Shown: positions 30,545 through 44,500 of the stretch, in pieces
How the letters are laid out: each line of letters starts with the position of its first letter
Numbering within the stretch: position 1 is the first letter of the stretch
From: Breviolum minutum Mf 1.05b.01
Lineage: Eukaryota > Sar > Dinophyceae > Suessiales > Symbiodiniaceae
Assembly: GCA_000507305.1 (NCBI GenBank)
Contig: DF239137.1
Span: forward strand, 160,138-224,137
Reading direction: 5' to 3'
Length of the DNA: 64,000 nt
Program-made: the position numbers and the translations under genes
Notes under the pieces: model-generated
Told to the model about the DNA's origin: nothing
The model's input: only the letters and a program-made list of their open reading frames with translations
The model's database searches: none

Positions 30545-33500
30545 CTGCCACACAAAAGCTAAAGCCAAGTCTTAATGCAGAGTATCAATGCTCCTGAGTA
30601 ATTGAGTATGGCCCTGCACCGCAACCAACGGGAGCACTGACTGTTGGCAAGATCCGTTCGAAGATTTGAATTGTGCGTCTGGTTGAATTGAATCATTTTG
30701 AACATGAATTTCTTTCTTCAGTAGCTAATTAAAAGGTACAATTTTCTTGGCCGGTGCATCATTAAGCATCATCTGCGGGATGTTGCCTAAATGTACTTGA
30801 AATAACAATCCAAAGCGAACAAAGTCAAACATCTTACACATCAGCCGAGCTGAAGCTGGTGATGCCAGAGTTGGTAAGGAAACATCGATCGGTTTCCGTT
30901 GCACACCATATAAAACGGTAGACATATCGGAACATTAAGCACAAACAGTACGTGTATATAAGCACCACAAAGACAAACAGCAATCAGCGCCGCGAAAAAG
31001 CCAAAACAATTCGATACTCGAGACATTGCTCACCTATGAGCATCTTGGTGCACATTGCGCTATATACTTTTAAATAAGAATGCAAAAATGACACGCAGCA
31101 ACTTGGAAAAACACAAAAAGCGGCCACGTGCGACTTTGTTGAATTGGGTGGCTCGATTGTTTTTCCAGTACCCCCCCCCCAAACTAACATGTTCCCTGAC
31201 AAATAATGCTTGTCCCTTTTTTGGGGACATGTTGATTTTCAGGGCGGTTAGATATCATTTGACTCTTGCAAAGACCCACAAAAAGCCATCATACAAATCG
31301 AAAAGGTCATCCCCCACAAATCATTCCCAAACAGACACAAAGAAGCAAAAACTGGGTCGGTTTCAGTAGCAAAGAGGTTGGATCTTGGCAGATTTTGACC
31401 TCGTTGCATCCATATGTTTAAGCTAAAGCTGCCGAATCATGTTCTCCAGTACTGTTTCATGGTGCTTTCCTTCCCCAAACACCTCACCTGAATGGAAAGG
31501 TGTAGGTAGCGACCTCGGGGACCTCAAAATTCGAATCAACATGGAAACACCCTGAAAGGATAGGGCAAACACTAAAAAAAACTCCAACTGTTAAAAGACA
31601 TGCTAGGATTAATAAACTATATATGAAATACAAGGTAAAATGAAACGTCACGTGAATCCAACTCGCCAAGTTTATCTCTGTTCACTTGCGTTTTATTCGG
31701 AAACCGCATGGAGCCATATCAACTGCCATGCTATCTTTTGAGGCCCCGGTCCAGCCATCAAATGAAGAGCTTGAAAATTGGCTAATGGTGCTTGTTATAT
31801 CTTGTTACACCCCAGAAAGCTAACATGACAATGGAAAACAACCATTTTAAGATGTATCTCCTATTAAAAAAATGTGATGTTTCATTGCCACGTTAGTTTT
31901 CGGGGGGAGGAGCCTATCTACAAGAATCCTTTGTTAGACATGATCTGGTTCTTGCGAATCTGAATTGGGGCAAGCAACCATAGATTCCCAGTTCCTCCTA
32001 TTCGTTTATTCGATCCAAATGAAATATATATATATATTATACCGCAGTTTCCAATCCTTCGCAATGTTTTGAAAAAACATGTGTTGAAACTGTGAGAGCC
32101 ATCAAAGCATGTGGTTTGCTGAAGAACGGTTCCCCCAGCCACAGTTTGTGTTCCAAATTCTATCTTGCATCCATCAGCCGCCTTGCTACCCAGTTTCCAT
32201 GGCATCTTTCCGGAAAAAATATCCAGTATCTATGAAATTTTTGTATTTGCACATTGCACTGATTGTCTGCTTGCTTGCTTCCTTGCTTGCTTGTGTGTTT
32301 GATTGTTTGTTTGTCTGCCTGTCTGATTGGTTGTTCACATAATATATATCATGCCAAGCACAGCTGTTTTTGAATAGTTAATCCTACTGGCTCTGGGGGT
32401 CCCTCACGGAATATTCAGCGCACTGGAAAGAAAATCCCTGAAGTCGCCAAGCGAAATGCGGAATCTTTGAAGGGTCGCAGAGGGAAATATTTAAAAAAAA
32501 CATGAGGAATTCCATAAATTACCATATCATCATTTATAGGAACAAATATGATCATAGTTGGAATTTAATCATTCATATGTATGAGTGGAACGGATTCACG
32601 GAAAGCACAGTATAGTCATCTTTGTCGTAAATCTCGATCTACCCAAGGATATACAGTATATATATATATATATATCTATATTTACATAATCAAAATTAAT
32701 CAAACATCACGTGCATACAAATATCACACGCAAAACAATTTCAAAGAAATGTTTGTGTTTTTTTTCCGTTGAACGTGCACGTCTACACGGTTACCCCTGG
32801 GAGTCCAAGAAAAATGTTGATGATTTATGGCAAGGATCCCCTACTGCCTCTGGGGTATTTGATCAAAAGGAAGCGATGAAATAAGGTGTTGCAAAAAATT
32901 GGGTAAACAGCATATATGCCCCATCTGGAACTAAGAACAGGAATACCAGGTTTTTTCTTTCAGTTGCAAACTCTAATCTAGTGGGCCTTCCACCTTTCAC
33001 TGCAGAATTACTTTAATATCTCTAATATCTTGAGCCTTTCTTCAATAATGTCCAATGTATTTTCACAGGTTGTGTCACTGGGGGGTGTATCAACACCACG
33101 TTTTGCGGTAGCCAGACGTTGGCGACGCCACCAACCGACTAAATCCTATGGTGTATTAACTGGCATTTGAAACCGGATCCCATTCTGGTCAAGAAAATTT
33201 TCCGTACATGAGTGAAAAATGTCTCCTGTCCATTTAGGGGCAAGGGAAACCTTGCCATCAAATTTCCCCAAAGAGATTCTGAGGCGTAATGAGGTGAACA
33301 TCTTCATATTATTTTTTTGTAGTGAGACGAGGTTCCAACAAAATGATGTTGATTAGTGTCATGGATTCATTCATGTCTTTGGGGGGAAACAAAACAGGGC
33401 ACAATGGGGTTTTGCCTTTCTACAACCTACCCAAAGAATGAAAGCAATCTGATCAAACAATCCAAATTTGACGACTTCGCATCCAGAACCCTGGCTCCAG

Positions 33501-35672
33501 CAAAATAGTTTGCCATGACCCAATCTTGCCATACACAAGATGTTGCAAAATATTACTTGACAACATTACTGAATATGAATCTAGAATCTATAGGTGAATA
33601 TGACATGCAAAGCCAAATCCTTGTGCTTGATAAAAACCAAACTGGCAACAAACAAGTTATCAAACGATATCCTCTGCAACATGATCGTGGTGATACTCTG
33701 ATTGGTATGTGTTTTTGTTGGAAAGAAAAGTTTTCTCGCCACATCAATTCAACATACCAATCTCCAGACTGAAAAACAATGAGTGAACGGCAACACCTTT
33801 GGTTCCAAGAAGAGCCTTTGGGAGACAGAACGGTTCACTCTGACCTTGGGACTCCCAGCGAATCATTGTTTTCCTGGAGCGTTGTGAACACACAGACCGG
33901 AAATTGCTGCACTAACTACCTGCTATCAAACATTTACAAAGGAAAACAGCCAAATCTTTGATGTGGTTACTTGTTCCTTTCTATTATCACATTCTATCTT
34001 TGTGGCTGTCAAATATCAACAGTGATGCAGTGAATCAACCTGTCTTCGAAGTTCAATCCTTTTACCGACACATGAGGTAGATTTACTTTCAAAGTTTTCA
34101 AACAAGTTTTATGAATAGATGGCATGATAGTACAAGTACCTAAAACCATCTAAAACATTCTGAAACTATATTGTACGTACTAGAATCTAGAGATATTATC
34201 TACTACAATTGTCTCAGCGAAGAGTTCTGCCATCAGTCCCTGAACTCAAACTGTAAACACACATTGAAATCCATTGAAGATCAATTTTTGGAGGGTCACA
34301 GGCGGGGCCGTTTTCTCCGCACCTCTTGCTGCATCCTCGACAAGGCTCGAGACTTACCGGCCTCAAAGTTTTCAGATTGAATCCCTCAAGCAAAGTGACA
34401 GGAGGCTTGGATAGATGGATGGCCTGAATGGATGGTTGGATTAAGTACAGGAAGAGACTCAAGAGACATAGAATGACACGACATGGATGGTTTGATGTTT
34501 TCGCTTGTTTGAAATCATCATGATGTCTTGAAACACCGAAAAGGGATCGAAAAGGGTATTCCAACGATCTGAAGTGAAAGTGGGTGAGATGCAGTTACAG
34601 TAAGCTTCACAAACTCATTGAGTCCGATGTATGGAGGGTCCATAAACCACATGGGTATGAGTAGATCACCTGATCGCAGTTGTTGGGTCTCTAACAGCCT
34701 CGCGCTCTCGTCGTAGCTGTGCTTTAACCGTCTCAATTTCTGCCTCCGTGCAGACAAGGCAAAACGGCCCTTTGATGTAATTTGATCTATAATTTCTAAG
34801 CATTTGGGATAGCACAACAAAGGTGTAGCTATCCCAAAAAAGTACCACGACGACTGATCCAACGAGCTAGCAGCAAAACAGCCCTGGCCATTGCAAAACA
34901 TGAAAGCAATTGGCCTTCCCAAAAACCCCTGGGAAACATATGAAAAATTGAGGAAAAGAACTGAGGCAAATTTTGGGTGGTTTTACTGTGTCGACCACAA
35001 CGACGTAAGAAACAAGATGACCGTAAAAAATTATGGGCAATTCACATTGGGTCAAGTGTATGTTTACCTGTTTACCAACCACATATGTGAAGATATCGAT
35101 GTTAAGTAACTGTCCGGCGTGTCCCAGAAGATCTTCTCCCAAGAAACACCTTTTGAAACTGGGAGGATTCCTAAGGGGTGTCCCATCTCTACAGTACCAA
35201 GACACCATCAAATATCGATTCATCCGGCTGCCATTTGCAAACGCATCGCCTTAGGTTTCAGTGGTAACAAAACCTTCCGAGTTGTGAGATGTCGACATGT
35301 TGGTTTGAGATCCAATGAGAATATTCATGAGAAATCACCTGAGGGCATGGTGAAACTCAGTCCTTCAATTGGATCTTGGAATTTAGATACCCTTGACAAT
35401 ATCTCAAAATCCCCCCTTCAAATCACCCATGTGTTAGGGATTCCAGAGACACATTGAAGATATGACGTGCTTTGTCAAGCGCCACTTGGGGGCTATCATT
35501 AGTTTGGGAGACTACAACACACCTGTGACTTTCATCAAAGTCTGGAAGATCAAGCAACCCTACCCCAAATGGGCCTTGCTATTGATAGATATATTATTGA
35601 TAAAAGAATGTACCGAAAGGATCCGACAACTTGTCAACTTCGATTTCCATCCAACAAGTTTCTGGGCTTTCC
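30545..35672. other. Mostly non-coding; one coiled-coil-like piece
   Basis: Near 34668-34760 the minus strand has two open, charged helical frames (one with EIETVKAQLRREREAVRD) before a TCAG^GTGATC donor, possibly an exon of the same gene as 35673-35757. A single-base C run lies near 31171-31180. Nothing else is firm. Confidence 0.3.
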
Positions 35673-35757
35673 CCGGCGCAATTGATGAAGCTCGGATTCC
35701 TGTTGACGAATCCGCTGATGGGCAAATGCCAGGGCTGACCGCAAAGTCTGTACATTC
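35673..35757 (-). CDS. Candidate coiled-coil exon
   Basis: After a CATCCAG^G acceptor, phase 2, the minus strand reads NVQTLRSALAFAHQRIRQQE and on to SELHQLRR, a heptad-like amphipathic helix. A plus-strand frame is also open over the same bases. The donor is unclear (CGG^GGA or CGGG^GA). Confidence 0.4.
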
Positions 35758-36849
35758 CTGGATGCAAACAAGGGAGAAGTGAAACTCTGACAGGTGTAGC
35801 TATACCACGGCTGCCATGCCGTTTGTTAAAGAATCTTTCCGGGTGAATTTGGGGGGCAAATAATGCTTCAGTTGGAACCAAATCCTAAAATTATAGGGTG
35901 GATATTGAATGCAATAAGGGTCATCAAAGAAAACAAAACCTGCTCACTCCCACTATTCAGGATTTGCACTGATGAATGCATCCTCACCCTTGATCCCTTG
36001 ACTTGTTTAAACAAGTCGTCGCACAAAAAAACAAACATCACTAATCTATCAACTACAAGTACGGTAATTATAATTGAATGGGTAATACTTATAGTACCAA
36101 ATTCTCCCAAACGTTGATTCAAAAATACGCATATATAATCAGCATATTCTGGCACAAGTGCCTGCTACAGTACCCAAAGTTAAACTGGGTCCCGGACTGT
36201 TCCGAAGGTGGAACATACGGTCCTGCTGGCTCATAGTATTGATCCTGAAACTCCCACGTTGTAAATGTCATGGAATCCATTGATTTCACTGATCTGGACA
36301 TCAGTGTTGTTAAGATTCCTGCTGGGCGTATCTCGAAATGACAACTGCAACATGTCGAAGGTGTCACGGTGACACCATGTCCTGCCACATGGGCGATACC
36401 TGTGAATCCTGGGAATTTTGCCATTGCCTCAGCCCATGTGCGCTGCTTGAGTCTACACCCAAGCGGAAATATCAAAGAGGAGAGAGCCGCATGCATGATA
36501 TTTCGCTCCTTCATTCACCAGATCAACTGCAACGAACATTACATGCCTATAGCCTAAAACCTATCCAAATTCCATCTAGATACATTGGAGATCATTGGAG
36601 ATAAAAATCACGAACCTAAGCCATGCTGGAACGCAATTCCTTTGACAGTTTCTTCGACGCAAAAGGTCAACTACGATAAATCATGCAAGGACCCGAAACT
36701 CAACCACAATTGCAACATACAACCTCCAAAATGACTTGGTTCAACAGCTTGACCCACATTGCGGCGCCCAAACCAAATTTTTTGTGCGCATTGGGTTTCA
36801 AACGTTCCGTTTGGTGGGTGGTGTTTTGGCCATGGTTAATTTTGTTTCC

Positions 36850-37200
36850 GCGGGGGTGATGTGATGTGCTGTGACGTGATGTGATATGATGTCATGTGGT
36901 GGGTTGCGAGGTGGGTCAAGTAATGTGATTGGTTGTGAGATCTCATGTCATATGATGTGGCGTCATGTTCTGTGATGTTATGTGATAATGTGTTGTGTCA
37001 TGTGACGGATTGTGATGTGATGCGATGTGATACGCTGTAACGTCATGTGATGATGCGATGACGTGTCTGTCATGTAGTGTGATCTGATGTGAAGGGATGC
37101 AATGGGATGGCACGTTTGTGCGGTTGTGATGTTACGTGGTTGGTTGTGACGACATGTCATGAGATGTGATGCGATGTGGTTGTGCGGATGTGGTGAATTA
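36850..37200. repeat. Degenerate TGTGATG-type minisatellite
   Basis: Variants of GTGATGTGATG, GTGACGTGATG and GTCATGTGATG recur through the stretch without a strict period. Confidence 0.7.
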
Positions 37201-38511
37201 GGGACACCAAATGCTGTGAACTGCGCACAACCCATGACAGCAAAACCCTTGAGAGGTCCATTCCAATGCGCGGTGAAACCCTGGGATGCAGAATGCAATA
37301 AAACTACGGAGAGATACGGAGAGCTAATGTCATGCTAATGTCACAGTATGTCACAGTACTACGGCTCCATGCTACGAAGTATTGAGTACTGTTCCTTACT
37401 ACAATGCAACTCAACATTCATGTTTGGTAGTAGGTAGTCCTAACACATGAAATGAAACGTCCAGTTCATTGCGCGGAGTAACCTATGGGATGCAAAACAC
37501 ACTGGAACTACGACATTCACGCTTGGAAGTTGGAACATAAAAAACGTCCCGCGCATTGCGCGTAGCAACTCTCAGCTACTTCATTATTATGTAGGTGAGC
37601 AAAAGTTCGCATATCATCGGAAGTTTTCCAACTAAATCTCCTTATATAGAATATCAGAAGTGTTATAACTCAAATTCCTTAGATAGAACAAAAAAAAGCT
37701 TCCAAAAAATCTCCCCCAAAAAAATGCGGAAAGCGATCTCGCCACTAATTTGTGCACTTTTTACTTCAGGTCTACCAAAAAATGCTCCAACCTAATGCCC
37801 CAAACTCAGGTCCGGGCCAGCCATGCATGGCCTTTCCAAACTGTCTACAGGGTCATCGCCTTGAGCCTATCAGCTGGCGATCAATGGATCCCCGGATTCC
37901 AGGCCAGCGAACTCAGTGTTTTGACTCCAAGTGTAAGAAAAAAAGAGTTTCGTAAATCTACATTTGAGTGAGACATCATCTAGATGTGCACAAGGATAAA
38001 ACATAATTCATCATGGAATAAAACCACTGACCTTTCAGCCATCTATAGTGCAGTCAACTCGGAAATCTTCCCAAGAACAGCATTGAAAATCCAACATGTT
38101 GCTACTCTGGCGTCTGAGGTTGAGATGACATCCTGCTTCACTCGGCTTCATAATTAGTTTGGGACCATACAGAAATATACACGCTGAAGCCTAGCATTGC
38201 AGCATAAACTGCTTCCGGTATATCTTTCACTGGTTGTCAAGTGATGTCCCAACAAGGGATGCAACACCCAAGAATTGGCAAGTGGCCACTCTTTGAATTC
38301 AGCTGATATACAAATTGCCCGACAAAACTTCTTTCAACGGCTGATATGTATATATTGATATATGCTGATATGCTCTTCGCAATCTGAGAATGAAGTCGTC
38401 ATGCGGACTTGTTGCACTAAAATGCAAAATATATAGAGGAAGAGGTTGCAAATCTACAAGTACATCTCGATGCGTGCTACGGACAACTTCATCGTCCATC
38501 CATTGCCTTAC

Positions 38512-38574
38512 CCAAATCCCCCACAGCCAAACTTGTGGCATCCTTTTTCCGCAAACGTGGCATTGTTGCCGCAT
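38512..38574 (-). CDS. Candidate exon, cysteine-containing
   Basis: 63 bases between GCTCAG and TTTGG^GTAAGG. Two frames are open: one gives MRQQCHVCGKRMPQVWL, the other CGNNATFAEKGCHKFGCGGF. I cannot choose between them without a partner exon. Confidence 0.3.
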
Positions 38575-39778
38575 CTGAGCTCTGCTGTCCAGTAGCAAAA
38601 GGTGGGAATCGTCAAAGGTTGAAAGGGGTCACCAAAACTTCAATGCATATAGGCATGGCATAGCAATGCATAGCAGTGGCACGCTTTTTATTCCCGAAAT
38701 TTGCAGTTGTTGCTTCGAAGAAGCTGCATTTTGTAGTATCAATGATTGAATAGTTCATGACTTCCAAACATCTTGCTGGCCTATGCTGGCCTACATGTCC
38801 GCCCCAGTTTCAGGATTGCACCCTGCACTGTCAAAGTCTTTTGCCTGTAGCGGTCATCTCACAAATCAGGAGTCCAGCAGAGTGCAGTCCAGATATACAC
38901 ATATTATGGGTACATATGTGAAACAGAAATATGATCTCTCAATGCACCACTGTGGCTTCCATGCTTAGATGGCAATCAAAAAGTCACCACCTTCATACGA
39001 CCTTCCACCCCAACTCCCAAAAGGCAAAAACACTAATCAAACACCAAGGCATTGTCTTAATGCCAATCTCACCAACCTTCAAAAACCTCCAAGTCAACAA
39101 GACTATCTACATAAACCAGACCAACGAACTTCAAGTGAGAAAGTGTGGACAATTTAGCTAGGCCACATGCGAAAAAAACACAACTGATGTACCCAGATTT
39201 ACCCTCCAATCCCCCTTAGTGCCTCCGGGAGCCTAGGCCCAGACCTGCGGAGTGGGATTTTATGATTCGAAATCACCAAGGAGTGAAGAAAATTTCTTCA
39301 AAATGTACCGAACAAACCGGAAGCTTTCGTTTCAATATCTATCTTTGATTCCAATGATTCGTCAACGAAATGTTCCAAATTGAGAACATCAAAATCAAAT
39401 TCTGGTCAAGTTGAGTATGAAGACTACGAACTCTGGACGTGCCATGCAAAGAAAGTCGATCCCTTCCGGGTTTCACGTTTCACTCTGCAGTTGAGCAAAT
39501 CCTCGCTATTTCTGCACATCATAAACATCCAGCAACAAACATATAGTTATATATGATTATATATGTAAGTTTCTATGCAATCAATCAAGTATGTAAACAA
39601 CCGAAAAAACCTATGCACCATACGAGCACAAATTGGGTTTACACTTGCATCTATGCATAATATACAGTAGATATATAGACAGGGTGTTGGAATCTTTCAA
39701 TGGCCAGGAATCGCATGGAATCGAAAACCTTGCATTGTGTGGAATCAGTCACAGTTAAACAGACTGTAGTTTCACCAC

Positions 39779-39915
39779 CTCCAACTATCCAAGAGAACAA
39801 CGGTTCGCCCCTCATCCCTGACAAGTAAATCTGTTGCGTTGCGTTCCGCCTTCTTTGCAGAGAGCATACGTCTGAACTTCCCGTCCTGGGGATCTGCAGA
39901 TTTTGTTGGGGGCAG
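39779..39915 (-). CDS. Candidate exon, unknown product
   Basis: From TTGCAG (39917-39916) to GGAG^GTGG, phase 0 in and 2 out, 45 full codons. It includes ADPQDGKFRRMLSAKKAERN and LLVRDEGRTVVLLDSW. This frame reads better than the overlapping longer open frame of 152 codons. Not recognised. Confidence 0.4.
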
Positions 39916-40598
39916 CTGCAACAAGAAAAATGCAACATGCCAGTATAGCCATCACAGGCAGCTGCAAATATACCGCAACAAAACATGAAAGTATCATATA
40001 CTGATACTAGCAAATACGGTGTAATGTATCGATGGATGGAAAAAGTAAAGCATAAAAAGACCCGAACTTTTTCCGTGTATTCAACTCTAGGATCATGACA
40101 TTGTAGCACAAAAGCACATGTATGCGTAGGCTAGCAGCACATCATCTGCTTGACATCTCACAAGCATCAACACTGTCATCTGTGTGGTCATGAGATATTT
40201 CAAGTCCAACACCGTATGCAACGGCGAAGAATAGCACTGTAACATTGAAGTTTGAAGAGCATTTGAATTGACTTCGGATGTTTTTCACTGTGCACTGTTT
40301 TGGTGGTACAGAAAATCGCCTGTGGATGAGCAAACACCTTCATGGGTACCAACAGTGAACGAAACAAAGTCAACAAGTCCAGCGAAATGCCACACACACC
40401 TCTCCATCTACCCAGCGCCTAATCAAGTAGTCAAATCAACTTATCTGACAAGTTGGTACTTACGATTGAATGTCAAGTCAAAAACACCACCAAGTGATTG
40501 CCCTTTCTTAAACTACCCACCAGAAAATGCACCATGAGTTGTAGATTCGGTTCGGTTCGCCTATCTTTTACATCTTTCAATTGGGGAGAACTTGCCAG

Positions 40599-40684
40599 GG
40601 ATCACCCTTCGCTGCCCGAAACTGTCCGGACGACTCTGGAGCTCTTTGACGCTGCCTTTCCTGAGGCGGCAGAACAGGCTGGAG
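40599..40684 (+). CDS. Candidate exon, unknown product
   Basis: After a TTGCCAG^G acceptor, phase 2, the plus strand reads DHPSLPETVRTTLELFDAAF and PEAAEQAG before a possible GGAG^GA donor. It is acidic and helical. The frame also continues downstream to about 40735. Family not recognised. Confidence 0.35.
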
Positions 40685-41553
40685 GAAAATGCCAAACATC
40701 AGAGATGTGGGAAGTTGGGCAAGCATATATAAGATAAATACCTGGGTGGTTTTTGTATGTGTTTGTTCGTGCCGAGAGGCATTGCATGAATCGTCAGTAC
40801 GGCTATTAAGAAAATGCAAGACTACATACTTCCTGCATGATTGTGGTACAAACCTCTGAATTTGTAGTGAAGTATCATCATCACTTTCTTCTTCATCATC
40901 ATCCTCCTCCTCCTCCTCATCATCATCATCATCATGGTCACGATCGCATCTGTACTCGCATCTGTACCCTCGGCTAGCATCTGTGGACCAGAACAAAGTG
41001 AACGTGTCTATACACAGGCACACACAGCGACTGCCTCTCTTCAGGCAACGAAAAAGTATATTCCCCTCCGTTCCTTTGCACATCTAAGAACAAGTTGGCC
41101 AGACCACTACACCCACCCATTCTGCCACAGCACTCCGCGACTTCTCCCTGATCCAGTACCACCAACTGATCGAAATCCAAGACTGTCTCCAAGCCTGAGA
41201 GTTTGGTCAAATCATTACACACACTTCAGACATTTCACATGGAAATCAAAACATGTCAATTGAAAGAGATCTCCTTTTCCAAACCAAATTGTCCCTTCGT
41301 TCAAACTCAAAGCTTCAAGGACAAATGTTGGTCTCCTTGAAAATTGAAAAAACAAAGGGGTTGCTTTGCCTAATGTTTCAATCATTTCACCAAACAACAA
41401 ACAAATGAAAAGGATGATTGATAGATCCACATCTTTTCATGATGGATATTCTGACATGCTGCTCATGTATATCTACATTGCACATCATTTTACTTCCTCT
41501 AGTGCACCAACTCAAAGTAGGCAAGGCTACTATGGCCGCTATTAGCTTTTGTT

Positions 41554-44500
41554 TCAAGTAAGATCGCCTGAAACCAAAGTGGAGTCAAGGATGATGGTAA
41601 TACTTGATGGATGAGAGCTCAGCTCAAACAATGGATTTTGTTTGGATTTCCTTGGCGAGTCAAGTCCCACTTTTGAAACGGCGCCTTTGAAAACCATTCC
41701 GAATGTTTCAGGTTCTAGGCCGACCACCATGCAACAAACACCAACCAACACCATGCAAGCATCCTAAATATCATAAAAAAAACACATATAAAAACACTGT
41801 TGCAAAATCAACACGTAGTGTTTTCCGAACAACTACAACAAGGGGTAGCCCAGCGGAACGTTGTCAAGAAAGTGGTACAGACCCAAGCCCATACCCGCCA
41901 TATCAATTGATCAGTTCAACTAGTTCAACGCTAAACAAAAATCATGTTGGGAGTGGAAATCCGGCACCGAAATTACAGAGATGAGATACCTACACATACC
42001 TACCATGATCATGGTAGCATGTGTTCAAGAAACGTTGAATTCATCCTTGATTTTTCCTTGCCTATTTCCTGAGCTTCCTGCGGTGTGCGATGGCAACGAG
42101 CGTGGAGTCTGGAAACGCGTGACCTCGGCAATCCGCTTTGAAGGAAACAAAATTGATTGTTCACAAGATACCTTGACCTCATAAGGAATATTCATGTTCA
42201 AGGCGATTCCAGGCGAATGATGGGTATTGATGGGTTCGTCTTCTTTTCTTTACCCGTATCCACTGTCATGTTAACTCATCGCCATAGGAAGTTGGAGAGC
42301 TTTCCTTCATCTGTTCTGTCACTTGAAAAATGTTGTCGCAAGCTGACGCCACGGCTGATTGTCTCCTGCACGTTTTCCTGTGAAATTTGTCGTGATTTTC
42401 TTGGCCTAATCATACCAGAATGACATGTTTCTTTCTTTAGATTTGTGGTAGCCAACAAATCCCTTGAATCCATTGAAATCCCGTATTCCATATTAATTGG
42501 CTGTAAAACATGACCAATATTAGGTGAATCATGACAATTCCATGTCAAACTTTGTAAACACTAGTATACACCAACCTCAAATTCGGGTCCTGTTAATTGT
42601 ACTCCCATCCGTAACGGATAACCAACATGAATCAAGCGTGAAGCTGGAAAACCCTTCCAAAACCGCCTGCGTGCGCGGATCGATCGCGGAAGTAGCCTGT
42701 TTGGCCGGACGATCACATGGGCCCCTTGGGAAAGGCAGAAAATCATCATCCTCAAACGTACCGATATAAAGGGGACCTGGGACAGTTCCCAAGGTAATTC
42801 GAAAGCAACTCTTCCCCCTTTTTTTGCTTTAAAAGACACCGTGGATGGTAATGAGTTTCGAAGCAATCTGGAAATATATGGATAGAATTAGGTGATTCAC
42901 TGTTGTAGGAGATGGCTCCCCAACTTCCACCAAAAAAGAATGGTATCAAAAGGATGGATGGGTTTTTACCCAGGTCTGTTCTATCAAGTCACCCCAAACT
43001 GCATTGTCAAACCTATAACTTCATGTCAAAAAGAGTGGCCAAAGGGTATGTCTGTTAGATATCTGTAGGGAGATTCAGGAGGGAAGCAGTGTGGCAAGAC
43101 TTTACTGTAAAGTCGCTGGAATAAATTTCATACTCTGCATATATCCCCGGCCAAACAGTGCACACTAAAACTACAGTCATTATATAACTAACTACATAAT
43201 CTAGGATATCTAGGGGACATGCACTGAACTTGAATCTTGTCCAACTGTTGATGGTATACCGCTGCCACCTAAAGAGATACACATTGATATACGAAGATTC
43301 CATACTAAATGTTCCACTCAAGCCTTTTCCCTGTCGTCTAGCACCTATTTCAATAGCTGGGGGGACTAATCTGTACTAAGCAGAAGTTGATTTTGCTTTC
43401 TCCCACTTCCATGTCAACTTGCTTCATCAAACATAGAAACCTATGGAGAAACAGGTCACAGAATAGATGCTTGTCCCTGAAGTCGCTCCGTCCAGCCTCA
43501 TCTAATAACAGCAAAGATGGTTGCCGCAAAACCTCAAATCTCAAGCCGAGCAAGGATCACAACTTGATGATATGACGAGTTGGGACGGTTCTCATATGAG
43601 GTGGTAAAAAAACTCCAAGAACTTTTGCATGACCTTTTTTTTGTTATCGTTTTTTTTTCTTCCTTATCGTTTTACAGGGGATTGTGATTACAGTAACAAA
43701 TATAATAGATTTAGTATTGCAAACAATATTTTGCAACACATCACTGCCCAACTCAATTACCAGTAACATTATCAGTAGGGGAAGGAGGTAGCAAAGCAGG
43801 AGGAGACAGCGGTGCAGTAGGAGGCAGCGGCAAAGGCAGCTTCGCGGCTCAGAGGTGCCGAGGGCAGGTCTTGGAGAAGAGGACTTTTTTTTGCTAAAAC
43901 CTTATCGTTTCCGTTATCGTTCTGGTATCGTTTTGGATTACGGTTTTCCTACGTTTTTCTGTATGTTGAAGCTTCAATGCAGTGTAAGAAGAAAAGGATA
44001 ACAAGGCGGGCAGGCAGCAAGTGGAAGCTCTCAAACTGCTGACTGTATAAAACGTATATATAATATGTAACTAAATATATATATAATATGTAGAATGTAG
44101 ACTATATATTTCTAAATATGAAATATGAGGAAAGAGTTCATCATACTCTGTGGGCGTTATCGTTTTTTTTTCTTCCTTATCGTTTTACCATGGTTTGGAC
44201 ATGTTTTTAGCAACAAGGGACGCTTTGGTCATAAACGGAAGCTACCCGGGTTTTTTTACTTCCTCATATGGTAAAGTATTATATGCAAAAGCATGTTGGT
44301 TTGCTCCCCCCTCCCAAGAACGGTGGCAATTTGAAGAAAATTGGGACCCTTACTCAAAATGTAATAGTCCTGGTGCTGACTGTTGCTCGGCAAGGGAGCA
44401 TCATACGTGCAGTCCATGTTTTGACCAATTTGATTCGCAATGCAAACATATGCAAACCGTTGAGTGGTTGCAATTGCGGTGAAGATAAACACAGGTATCA

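Noticed and set aside
39651..40109. Minus-strand ORF of 152 codons
   Set aside because: A different frame of the same bases (39779-39915) has better coding character and splice sites.
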